From NCBI GenBank assembly GCA_030587405.1, contig JAUQZD010000018.1:1-12559 (forward strand): a stretch of DNA of 12,559 bases, given 5' to 3'. Positions 5,612 to 12,300 of the stretch are shown here, one piece after another. The notes under the pieces were generated by a model that saw nothing but the letters and a program-made list of their open reading frames with translations, did not search any database and was not told the origin of the DNA. Origin of the DNA: Candidatus Freyrarchaeum guaymasense (GTDB lineage: Archaea > Asgardarchaeota > Jordarchaeia > Jordarchaeales > Freyrarchaeaceae). How positions within the stretch are numbered: the first letter of the stretch is position 1; every line of letters begins with the position of its first letter. A program made the translations under genes and the position numbers.

Positions 5612-6508
5612 TTACTTAAGTTTTGACACCAGCTCCTTCACAGCCGCCTCTATGCCTGGAGAGTGGATGCTGCATCCTGCAAACCCGTCAGATTTAACCT
5701 CTTTAATGAAGTCTTCGAAGAAGTCAAGGTTTGCTTTGACGCATGCTTCAATCTTCTCCTCCCCTTTCAGCCCCTCAGCCTTCTCGAGGTTACTCAGCAG
5801 TTCGGGTGGGACGGTGACTCGTGGATCCTCATTGAGGATTCTAGCGTCCTTTACGTCTGAAGGCATCCTCACCCCTACTATAACGGGCACTTTAAGCCTC
5901 TTCACCTCGCTGTGAAACTGCTTCAGCGCCTCAATGCTGAACGTTGGATAAGTCAGGATAAAGTCTAAGCCAATTCTGGAAGCCCTCTCAATGCGTTTCA
6001 CTTCGACTTCAAGGGGGGAAGCTGATGGGACGCCTATCACGCCTACGCATAGGTTGAGTGGGCTGTCAACCCGGTGTCCTCCAGGGGTTAACCCCTTAGC
6101 GGAGAGGTCCCTTAGCATCTGTACGAGCTGCGTGGAGTCAACGTCAAACACCGCCATCGCCTGAGGTATGTCACCCATCTTGGGATGGCTGCCGTCAACA
6201 ACAAGGAAGCTGTTTACTCCAAGCATTCCAGCTGCTAACACGTCGGATAAGAGGGCTACACGGTTCCGGTCTCTGCAGGTTAGCTGACAGATAACCTCTA
6301 AGCCGGTTTCCCTCTTAATTATCCCGGAGACGACGACGGTGTTGGCGACGCCTAGGATGCTTCGGGGCTCGGAAACGATCACAGCTGAAATGTCACCCAT
6401 AGACTTGACTGCGTTAACTAATCCGTCAGCGCTCAAGCCTCTGACAGAGTCGACCTGCCCGATCCAAGTGAATCCCTCTCCGAGAACGTCCCTAAAGCCA
6501 GCCAACAT
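5612..6508 (-). CDS. metF: Methylenetetrahydrofolate reductase-like protein (MetF family, divergent)
   Basis: 298 residues from ATG 6506-6508; two in-frame GTG codons (6517, 6514) precede it and overlap metV. It has a TIM-barrel MetF layout: an N-terminal strand FTWIGQVDSVRG, CQLTCRDRNR at about residue 74 (the flavin and barrel signature LTCRDRN), LGVNSFLVVDG, then PLEVEVKRIERASRIGLDFIL and VPVIVGVRMPSD. The family reduces methylene-pterin to methyl-pterin. By eye, the catalytic glutamate of the first strand is replaced by Gln18. The usual GD after the fourth strand is VDG, and the ITQ-type strand near residue 185 reads ILTYPTF. It is therefore a divergent paralog whose reaction may differ. 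It overlaps metV and forms an operon with it. Confidence 0.82.
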   Translation of the reverse strand: MLAGFRDVLGEGFTWIGQVDSVRGLSADGLVNAVKSMGDISAVIVSEPRSILGVANTVVVSGIIKRETGLEVICQLTCRDRNRVALLSDVLAAGMLGVNSFLVVDGSHPKMGDIPQAMAVFDVDSTQLVQMLRDLSAKGLTPGGHRVDSPLNLCVGVIGVPSASPLEVEVKRIERASRIGLDFILTYPTFSIEALKQFHSEVKRLKVPVIVGVRMPSDVKDARILNEDPRVTVPPELLSNLEKAEGLKGEEKIEACVKANLDFFEDFIKEVKSDGFAGCSIHSPGIEAAVKELVSKLK

Positions 6509-6510
6509 GA

Positions 6511-7155
6511 TCACCACACAACTTTAGCTGCTCCAGCTTTAACGCCTCTATCGAATGGAGGGTTAACCTTCAGGAAGTCGTCCTCTCTTCCCTCCTCCTT
6601 CATCCTCTCCCATATCTTCACCCAGACACAGTCGACGTCGCCCTCCACAGCACCGCACTTTCCGTCAACCATGTCCTCGCATGGGCCATTAAGAAGCCCC
6701 TTAGCACAGAGAACCATTGGGCAGAGTCCTTCCGTCTCGTTTAGTATGCAGACCCCACACTCCCTACACCGCTCGTAGAAGCGTCCTATGTGTTCAACCT
6801 CGCCAAGGAAAACGGTGTCAAGGGCTGCAAGCGTCCTCTTCCCGCTAGCCTCTCCAACAGCTTGAACCCCAACACCACAGGACATCACAAGCAAGGCGTC
6901 AGCCCTGTCCACCTCGTCGCTGATACGCTTTAAATCCCTTCTGTCGATCCGTATGTCGCACGGGGACTCTATAACCATTGCTGCAAGGACGTTTTTACCC
7001 CAACCGATAAGCTTCTCAACCATCTCCTTGACCTGGTCCTCCCCGCCAGTCCTACATATTGTAGCGCAGGTCCCGCACCCTATGACGACCAAGTTACCGT
7101 ATGGTTCGAGGGCACGCTTTAATTCCTCATCAGGCTTGGCTACGGTAATTATCAC
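6511..7155 (-). CDS. metV: MetV, iron-sulfur/zinc partner subunit of MetF
   Basis: 214 residues from GTG 7153-7155. This start is chosen because GGAGGGG (7162-7168, minus) is six bases upstream, a TATA box lies about 57 bases upstream, and family members start at exactly this point (IITVAKP followed by a helix and GCGTCATICRTGG). The frame upstream to 7317 is open but not family-like. Cysteines lie at 27, 30, 34, 66, 93, 130, 133, 136, 145, 150, 159, 167 and 176, including the CRECGVC cluster. That suits the two [4Fe-4S] clusters and zinc site expected of MetV. MetV stabilises MetF and carries electrons to its flavin in acetogens and several archaea. Its stop overlaps the upstream GTG start options of metF. 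Confidence 0.9.
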   Translation of the reverse strand: MIITVAKPDEELKRALEPYGNLVVIGCGTCATICRTGGEDQVKEMVEKLIGWGKNVLAAMVIESPCDIRIDRRDLKRISDEVDRADALLVMSCGVGVQAVGEASGKRTLAALDTVFLGEVEHIGRFYERCRECGVCILNETEGLCPMVLCAKGLLNGPCEDMVDGKCGAVEGDVDCVWVKIWERMKEEGREDDFLKVNPPFDRGVKAGAAKVVW

Positions 7156-7211
7156 AATGAACCCCTCCAAGGAGGCTTTCTTAACAGCTGAAACAACTAA
7201 AATGGAAAATG

Positions 7212-7252
7212 ATAAATAACTTTTTGGGTTCAGCGGGGAGGTTAACGAACCC
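7212..7252 (-). promoter_or_regulatory. metVF promoter with upstream dyad
   Basis: On the minus strand, TTATTTAT (7212-7219) is a TATA candidate about 57 bases before the metV start. Just upstream of it GGGTTC (7226-7231) and GAACCC (7247-7252) form six-base inverted arms around a 15-base spacer, a possible regulator site over the BRE region. Only the TATA position is well supported. Confidence 0.4.
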
Positions 7253-7435
7253 AGCTTGGTGAAGATGCTTGGTTGGATTCGGAGGATGCGTGGCTGCCCA
7301 TTTCCTCGAGCATTCATCCCTCAACGGCGTTAAACACATTCGTTTGCTTGGATTAAATACCCTCTCGACGCAGAGGGGTTTTCTGGAGAAAAGTTGATGG
7401 AAGAAGATGGTTACAGATGGCTTCCAATGAGAAAA

Positions 7436-7448
7436 TTAATATTTAAAG
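7436..7448 (+). promoter_or_regulatory. TATA box of the UbiA prenyltransferase gene
   Basis: TTAATATTTAAAG is a strong archaeal TATA candidate. Transcription would begin near 7470, which is after ATG 7461 and before ATG 7497. This supports the later start. A short hairpin, CCCTC (7360-7364) with GAGGG (7373-7377), lies further upstream. Confidence 0.45.
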
Positions 7449-7496
7449 AGAACGGGGAGAATGATTGTGGTGCTGATTTTGGGCGAGGAGGCATGG

Positions 7497-8399
7497 ATGA
7501 AGGCTCGGCTTGGCTCCGTGGGCTTCCCAAGTAAGCTATGGTACCTCTTTCTAAACTGTAGGCCGGGAAACGTGGCTAGCTGGGCTAGCCTAGTAGTCAT
7601 AGGGTGGGCTACAACGGTAAGGAGTATCATGCTTGTGGAGTTCCTTCTGAGGTTCATGGTTCTCGGCTTCTTCGCGTTCCTCTTGAACGGGTTCTCCTTC
7701 TCTATAAACAACGTCTTCGACGTCAAGGAGGACGTGAACTCTGGGAAGACGAGTAACATGGTTGCTATGGGTAAGGTCAGTAGAAAGGAGGCTGCGGCGT
7801 TCTCAATAATCATTGGAGCGATTTCAGTAGCTTTTTTCTCAGCCACCGGAGGGTTGCCGGGGCTACTTCTCTCCGCTTCCTGCCTCATACTTGGATTACT
7901 CTACTCCACCCCTCCCGTAAGGTTTAAGGAGAAGCCGGCGTTGGACATACTGTCACACGGATTCTTCCTAGGAAGTTTACTGGTCGTCTTAGGAGCCCAC
8001 GCATATGGAGGGGTGACTAACGCTACAACCTACACTTACGCTATAGCGTTCTTTTTCATATCATGCCTCTTCCAGCTTCAGAACATGCTGGGAGACTACT
8101 TCGTCGACAGGGACTCTGGGGTTAAAACAACCGCCGTCAGGCTTGGAACGCTCGAGAGGGGGAGATGGCTCGCGAGCACCTTCGCAACGCTAGGAGTCGC
8201 AGCCACCATCTACACCTCATGGTACTTCATAGTTGAACCCATACTAGTAGGCCTCCTCATACTAGTCCAACTGGTGAACCTAGTAATTTTATCGCCGAAA
8301 GTCTCGGTCTACATGGTATACGTCTACCAGAAGAAGATCCAACCATACTTCATGGTTGGATGGGGAGTAACCCTCCTACTGCTAACAATCATTCTTTAA
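7497..8399 (+). CDS. UbiA-family prenyltransferase
   Basis: 300 residues from ATG 7497. GAGGAGG is five bases upstream and the TATA box position agrees. ATG 7461 is also in frame but has no room for a leader. It is a multi-helix membrane enzyme with two aspartate-rich motifs: N71-N-V-F-D75-V-K-E-D79 and N196-M-L-G-D200-Y-F-V-D204. Both have the NxxxDxxxD form that binds magnesium and the prenyl diphosphate. A RPGN near residue 22 precedes helix 1, and YSTPPVRFK at about 136 is the usual loop after helix 4. The family moves isoprenoid chains onto aromatic or glycerol-phosphate acceptors. In archaea, digeranylgeranylglyceryl phosphate synthase is one member, and quinone-type and other lipid transferases are alternatives. 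The acceptor cannot be decided here. Confidence 0.88.
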   Translation: MKARLGSVGFPSKLWYLFLNCRPGNVASWASLVVIGWATTVRSIMLVEFLLRFMVLGFFAFLLNGFSFSINNVFDVKEDVNSGKTSNMVAMGKVSRKEAAAFSIIIGAISVAFFSATGGLPGLLLSASCLILGLLYSTPPVRFKEKPALDILSHGFFLGSLLVVLGAHAYGGVTNATTYTYAIAFFFISCLFQLQNMLGDYFVDRDSGVKTTAVRLGTLERGRWLASTFATLGVAATIYTSWYFIVEPILVGLLILVQLVNLVILSPKVSVYMVYVYQKKIQPYFMVGWGVTLLLLTIIL

Positions 8400-8505
8400 G
8401 TTAAATATTTTCCCTCGAAAGTGGGGGAGGAGCAGCCGGGAGACGGGCAACTTGAAAGAAAGAATTAAAATTAAAGAATGCAAGGTTGGTCGGATATGGG
8501 TGATG
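8400..8505. terminator. Convergent terminator region between ubiA-like gene and inositol-phosphate synthase
   Basis: The two genes meet tail to tail. After the minus-strand gene, T-rich tracts (8453-8478, minus strand) suit U-tract termination. On the plus strand TTAAATATTTTCCCT follows the UbiA stop. No gene is visible. Confidence 0.35.
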
Positions 8506-9555
8506 CTACTTTTCTAAAAACTCCTTTAGAAGCTTTTCCGCTTCGTCTAAGCTTATCCGCTTTGGCGACCTCTTGAAGCCATAGGCGCAGAGAGGCAGTA
8601 TGACGCCGCCCATCTTCTTATCCATAGCAACCTTTACTCCTCTTATGACGTCCACCAGAACCGAGGCAGCGTTTGGAGCATCTACCGTGCTTAAAATTAT
8701 GTCCATTTTTATTGGGGCGCCGTTAAAGTACCGTCCCTTCACCCAGAAGTAGGAGTTCCTAGAGTTCCTCATGAAGCTTATGTAGTCTGTTGTCCCAGCA
8801 ACCACCGGAACCTCATATGGTATCGCAGACTTAACGGCAACGGTCTTTACCTGCCTCTTAAGGTCTCCTCTGTCCTTCTGGAGGGTGTTTAGCGCCTCCA
8901 AGCCGCCTCCAATATCAAGCTGGTAGGTCTCCTCGACTACGACGCCCCTCCTAACAAGAAACTCTAGGAGGTTTCTGTGGAGAACCGTCGCCCCGATCTG
9001 GTCCATTACATCATCGCCGACCAGTGGAAGACCTGCTTCCTGATACCGGGAAGCCCACTCGGTGCTGACCGCTATCTCGGCGGGGGTTGCGTTGATGAAG
9101 GCGCATCCTGCCTTGAGGGCTTGCTCAGCATACCAGTTTGAAGCCTCAACTCCTCCAGTTGGGATTAGATTCACCACAACTTCGGCCCCCGTGCTCCTGA
9201 GCTCTTCTGCTACGTCGACTGGAGGCCCCTTGCTGATCTCGACGCAGTCTGACAGGAACTCTCCTAAGCTGTCTTTCACCTCACCCATTTTAACCGTGAC
9301 GCCGATCTTTGGCACATCATAGATCTTCTCGTAACAGTTTGGCTCAGCGAAGATAGCCTCAGCGAGGTCTTTTCCAACCTTCCTAGCGTCCACGTCGAAG
9401 GCCGCGACGAACTCGATGTCGGCTGGTGTGTAGCCTCCAACCTTCTCGTGGAGTAGGCCCTCGACCTTTCCAAGCTCCCTGTACGCGTAGACGCCCTGAA
9501 CAAGGGCTGAGCAGCAGTTCCCAACACCAACTACTGCAACCTTAATCCTACCCAT
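8506..9555 (-). CDS. ino1: Myo-inositol-1-phosphate synthase
   Basis: 349 residues from ATG 9553-9555; GGGAGGG (9561-9567) lies five bases upstream. A longer frame to 9594 has no support. It has an N-terminal Rossmann motif, GVGNCCSALVQG at residues 10-21 (NAD binding). Then come FVAAFDVDARKVGKDL, NLIPTGG, ATPAEIAVS, DDVMDQIGATVLHRNL, a TDYISFMRNSRNSYFW segment, and a C-terminal DAPNAASVLVDVIRG that matches the DSPNSA-type active-site helix. The enzyme converts glucose 6-phosphate to L-myo-inositol 1-phosphate with bound NAD. In archaea the product feeds archaetidylinositol lipids or, in hyperthermophiles, di-myo-inositol phosphate. Length and motifs fit the archaeal/actinobacterial group. 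A TATA-like TTTTTAAGG lies near 9617-9625 on the minus strand. Confidence 0.93.
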   Translation of the reverse strand: MGRIKVAVVGVGNCCSALVQGVYAYRELGKVEGLLHEKVGGYTPADIEFVAAFDVDARKVGKDLAEAIFAEPNCYEKIYDVPKIGVTVKMGEVKDSLGEFLSDCVEISKGPPVDVAEELRSTGAEVVVNLIPTGGVEASNWYAEQALKAGCAFINATPAEIAVSTEWASRYQEAGLPLVGDDVMDQIGATVLHRNLLEFLVRRGVVVEETYQLDIGGGLEALNTLQKDRGDLKRQVKTVAVKSAIPYEVPVVAGTTDYISFMRNSRNSYFWVKGRYFNGAPIKMDIILSTVDAPNAASVLVDVIRGVKVAMDKKMGGVILPLCAYGFKRSPKRISLDEAEKLLKEFLEK

Positions 9556-9743
9556 GGAATCCCTCCCGAAAGCTCTAGAGGATCGGCAACCCACGAAACA
9601 AAGTGTCGGGAATCCTTAAAAATGTTACATAAAAGCCTGAACGAGTGAAAAACTCAGAATTAACGGTTCCGCGGTAAGAGGGATGCTTTAGCTAAGTCGT
9701 TGTTTTATGTTAACTCCCCGGTTAAGGGGTATATTTTTGGTGG

Positions 9744-9772
9744 AAAAATATAAAAGTAGAATTTTCTACTTT
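9744..9772 (+). promoter_or_regulatory. TATA box and operator dyad of the vapBC-like pair
   Basis: AAAAATATAAAAG (9744-9756) is a TATA box that runs straight into a perfect dyad: AAAGTAGAA (9753-9761), TT, TTCTACTTT (9764-9772), with nine-base arms. The dyad lies between the TATA box and the expected transcription start. A repressor bound there would block the promoter. Ribbon-helix-helix antitoxins usually bind such palindromes and autorepress. Confidence 0.6.
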
Positions 9773-9788
9773 AACTTGGGTGGGCGTA

Positions 9789-10076
9789 TTGAGCGGCTCG
9801 GTTAAGATTAGTAAGAGCACTAAGCGCATCCTTGATGCTATTCAAGCTAGAATAACCTTAAAAACTGGAAGAAAGTTTTCTCAGCAGAGGCTTTTAGACG
9901 CTATGATTAAGAGTTTTGAGGGAAGGGAGGAGGAGCTGATAAAAATGCTCGGCGCCGTCAAGTTCCCCCTAACCCCAGGGGATGTTGAGAAGCTCATGAA
10001 GATACCAATGGACTGGGGGGTGGAGACCGAGGAGGAGGAAATTGACCATGCACTATATGGGATGGGTGGAGAATGA
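9789..10076 (+). CDS. VapB-like antitoxin (ribbon-helix-helix type)
   Basis: 95 residues from TTG 9789, preceded by GGTGGG at 9778-9783. GTG 9780 is the other in-frame choice but has no ribosome site and lies close to the operator. The N-terminus has a short strand SVKISKST, then helix KRILDAIQARITLKTG and a second helix RKFSQQRLLDAMIKSF. That is the pattern of a ribbon-helix-helix DNA-binding domain. The C-terminal part is acidic (ETEEEEIDHAL) and would wrap the toxin. The stop overlaps the toxin start (ATGA), typical of antitoxin-first TA operons. The family call rests on pattern and context more than on a strong motif. Confidence 0.65.
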   Translation: MSGSVKISKSTKRILDAIQARITLKTGRKFSQQRLLDAMIKSFEGREEELIKMLGAVKFPLTPGDVEKLMKIPMDWGVETEEEEIDHALYGMGGE

Positions 10077-10492
10077 GCGTCTTCATAGATACAGGAGTCT
10101 TCATAGCATTCCACAACATGAGAGATAGGAACCATAGTAGAGCGGTAGAGTTAGTTAAGAGGGCTGCAAGAGGCGAGTTCGGAATTCTATACACTTCAGA
10201 CTACGTGTTCGATGAGGCGGTCACCACAGCTCTGATCCGCACGAGAAACCCATCGATAGCTTTAAGCATAGGTGAAATGATACTAGGTGGACCAGAAGCC
10301 CCTCCCTTCGTCGTAATGCTCAGGGTCGACGAGGAAGCATTCAAGAAGGCATGGGAACTCTTCGCCAAGTACGCTAGGAAGGGGCTAAGCTTCACAGACT
10401 GCACAACAATAGCATTACTAAGATCGGTGGGAATCGAAAAAATAATGAGCTTTGACGCGGACTTTGACGGAATCATACCAAGAATACATTAA
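10073..10492 (+). CDS. vapC: VapC-like PIN-domain ribonuclease toxin
   Basis: 139 residues from ATG 10073, overlapping the antitoxin stop by four bases. PIN-domain acidic residues are all present: Asp6 in VFIDTGVFIA, Glu48 in YVFDEAVT, Asp109 in LSFTDCTT, and Asp128 with Asp130/132 in MSFDADFD. Together they hold the magnesium ions used to cut RNA. Overlap and order with the upstream gene make this a VapBC-type toxin-antitoxin pair. Target RNA is unknown; characterised VapCs cut tRNA or rRNA. Full length, with no damage seen. Confidence 0.92.
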   Translation: MSVFIDTGVFIAFHNMRDRNHSRAVELVKRAARGEFGILYTSDYVFDEAVTTALIRTRNPSIALSIGEMILGGPEAPPFVVMLRVDEEAFKKAWELFAKYARKGLSFTDCTTIALLRSVGIEKIMSFDADFDGIIPRIH

Positions 10493-10744
10493 ACACACAT
10501 TATAAAGAGTATTCACATGTGACATCTACCGTCACCGGTTACATTAGTTTTACCTTGAAGCTATAAGGATGTTCATATTTCCAGCTTGAACACTAGTTAG
10601 GTTATAAACGTGGTAACTTACAAGCTGGCATAAGGAATCTATGAGGAGCTCCGGTTCATATTACGCTTACTTGGGTGATGATTTAAGACAAAGAATCGGC
10701 ATTATTAAACCGGTCGGTTTTGAAGAAGAAATTTAAAAAGAAGT
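10493..10744. other. Intergenic stretch with inverted repeats between vapC and mer
   Basis: No gene. Two inverted repeats are visible: CCAGCTTG (10581-10588) with CAAGCTGG (10621-10628) around a 32-base spacer, and AAACCG-GT-CGGTTT (10707-10720). On the minus strand, T-rich sequence directly after the mer stop (10722-10740) can end the mer transcript. Confidence 0.4.
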
Positions 10745-11731
10745 TTAGAGGGTGGGTAGGATTTCTTTTCCGATTAGTTCTATGGCTTTCATCTTGTCGG
10801 CTGCTATGGGTGACCCGACTACAAGCTGCGTTACACCTATCTTAACCAATTCAGCCATCTTCTCGGTGCACTCGCTTGGGGTGCCATATATTGAGAAGGC
10901 TTCAAGCATTTCATCGGTCACACTCTTCGCAGCCTTCCCTATTTTGCCCATTCCAATGAATTCTTTAACTTGTTGAACGTCGCTCTCAGGGATCCCGTGC
11001 CTTTCCAGGACGACGCTCGGCGCGGCGGCGGCGATGAAGGCGACCACGTAGGTTGCCATTTTCCTTGCCTCCTCCCTGTCCTCGCTCACCGAGAAGCTGG
11101 TGTAGGCGACTACGTCAAACTCCTTCTTTCCAACCTTATCCAGGGTTTCCCTGATAATCTTGACTGCCGGCTCGATGTCCTTAGGGTTTGAAGCGTTAAT
11201 CAGCACACCATCCCCCAGCTCGGCGGCTAGGGCAAGCATCTTAGGCCCCTGAGCACCTATGTAAACCGGGATCTTATCGCTAGGCGGCTTATAGCTTAAG
11301 CGGGCATTCTTAACCTTAAACATCTTCCCATCGTACTTGACGGTTTCCCCGCTCCACAGGAGCCGACAGATCTCAACGACCTCCCTTACAGCCGTCAAGG
11401 GGCTCTTCCACTCAACACCCAGCTGGTCAAGTGTACCCTTATCGCCGGCGCCAATACCCATCACAGCACGTCCATTTGAAATCTCATCAATCGTGGCGAC
11501 AGCAGACGCCGTAACGGGAGGATAAACCAGAAAAGGATTTGTAACCCCTGGCCCAAGCATGATCTTGCTCGTGTTAGCGGCAGCCACAGCTAGGGTGGCA
11601 TACACGTTACGATTATTGTAATGGTCCGTAATCCAAGAGAAAGCGAAGCCGTTTTCCTCTGCGTGTTTGATGTAGCGGACGATTTCAGAAATTGGTCTTT
11701 CGGGAACTAGCTCAATTCCGATCTTAACCAT
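10745..11731 (-). CDS. mer: 5,10-methylenetetrahydromethanopterin reductase, F420-dependent
   Basis: 328 residues from ATG 11729-11731; GGAGGTG (11737-11743, minus) lies five bases upstream. It has the bacterial-luciferase-like TIM barrel typical of Mer: KIGIELVPERPI at the start, FSWITDHYNNRNVYATLA (residues about 33-50), LGPGVTNPFLVYPP, DEISNGRAVMGIGAGDKGT, IPVYIGAQGPKML, DGVLINASNPKDIEPA, VVAFIAAAAPSVV and TQLVVGSPIAADK near the end. Enzymes with these signatures reduce methylene-H4MPT to methyl-H4MPT with reduced F420, in methanogenesis or the archaeal Wood-Ljungdahl pathway. Length matches the family. The gene stands alone on its strand, and a TATA-like ACTTTTAAGA lies about 45 bases upstream. 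Confidence 0.94.
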   Translation of the reverse strand: MVKIGIELVPERPISEIVRYIKHAEENGFAFSWITDHYNNRNVYATLAVAAANTSKIMLGPGVTNPFLVYPPVTASAVATIDEISNGRAVMGIGAGDKGTLDQLGVEWKSPLTAVREVVEICRLLWSGETVKYDGKMFKVKNARLSYKPPSDKIPVYIGAQGPKMLALAAELGDGVLINASNPKDIEPAVKIIRETLDKVGKKEFDVVAYTSFSVSEDREEARKMATYVVAFIAAAAPSVVLERHGIPESDVQQVKEFIGMGKIGKAAKSVTDEMLEAFSIYGTPSECTEKMAELVKIGVTQLVVGSPIAADKMKAIELIGKEILPTL

Positions 11732-12180
11732 GTGGACACCTCCAGTTTTTCAGTGGAATTTCATCGGTCTTACTCTTAAAAGTTTTCCCTTGCCTATAGA
11801 TGAGCCTTGAGCCATCGCGGGATGCTTACCCCCGCAAGACGGGTGCATCATGATTGAGAAGGGAGGGCGTGGCTTGAAGGGAAGCGCACAGACTGGGGTC
11901 ACCGTGGCGAAGGCGCCGCCCACAATACATGAACAAGCCTCGCTCAGAGCAACATAGTTCCGGCTAGTGAAAAATTATAATGAATGCGGTTTTAAGCCAC
12001 AAAATAAGGCTTAAGACCGGTGCCTTCTGCCCGAGTCCTCACGTTTCCGCCTTTAGAAACACACCTTTAGGAAGACAGCTCTCCCGCCCCACCTTCCAGT
12101 TTTAGCTTTAACAGTTAATCCGAAACGTGCCTTAGAACTGTTAAGCGGGAGCAACAAAAAAGGAGAAAGAGAAAAGGAAG
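11732..12180. other. Non-coding stretch upstream of mer, with GC-rich patch and nested inverted repeat
   Basis: About 450 bases with no recognisable gene. The first 80 hold the mer leader and promoter (minus). A GC-rich patch (about 11830-11955) has a 35-codon frame from ATG 11850 to TAG 11957 reading MIEKGGRGLKGS; I do not recognise it and it has no clear ribosome site. At 12081-12151 there is a nested inverted repeat, listed separately. Confidence 0.4.
12081..12151 (+). repeat. Nested inverted repeat, possible structured leader or terminator
   Basis: CTCCCGC (12081-12087) and TTAACAGTT (12108-12116) on the left pair perfectly with the contiguous AACTGTTAA (12136-12144) and GCGGGAG (12145-12151) on the right. 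This gives 16 pairs in two stems separated by a 20-base bulge on the left, with a 19-base loop. It ends 29 bases before ATG 12181, so it could fold in the leader of the genes that follow. Confidence 0.45.
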
Positions 12181-12300
12181 ATGTTGGCGGTAGCGGCGGG
12201 AACCCTAGGCGTCCAAGCAGCGGAAAAGCTTACAACGGGCATAAAAGAGGTAGGGCGGCTTTCTGGGAAAGGGTGGAGGAGGGTAGGGGAAGGTGCTTAG
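12181..12300 (+). CDS. Small ORF of 39 residues upstream of the LAGLIDADG-like gene
   Basis: ATG 12181 to TAG 12298-12300. It begins MLAVAAGTLGVQAAEKL, mildly hydrophobic, and ends basic (GKGWRRVGEGA). A purine-rich leader (AAAAAAGGAG at about 12154-12163, then AAAAGGAAG) precedes it, but the spacing is not ideal. It overlaps the GTG start of the next gene by eight bases, which suggests coupling if real. No family recognised. It may be a leader peptide or a chance frame. Confidence 0.3.
   Translation: MLAVAAGTLGVQAAEKLTTGIKEVGRLSGKGWRRVGEGA

Noticed and set aside
6508..6517. GTG starts of metF at 6517 and 6514
   Set aside because: Possible, since they overlap the metV stop, but ATG 6508 is a stronger start codon and costs only three residues; not decisive.
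7360..7377. CCCTC/GAGGG hairpin as a riboswitch upstream of the UbiA gene
   Set aside because: Only five pairs and upstream of the likely TATA box at 7441, so probably not even in the transcript.
10581..10628. CCAGCTTG/CAAGCTGG inverted repeat as a terminator or operator
   Set aside because: The 32-base spacer and lack of a following T tract make a specific role unsupported; recorded only as a repeat in the intergenic entry.
11815..11957. GC-rich patch as a tnpB C-terminus or a second omega-RNA
   Set aside because: The short frame (MIEKGGRGLKGS and on) does not show TnpB zinc-finger motifs, and the hairpins are weaker than at 1677-1826.
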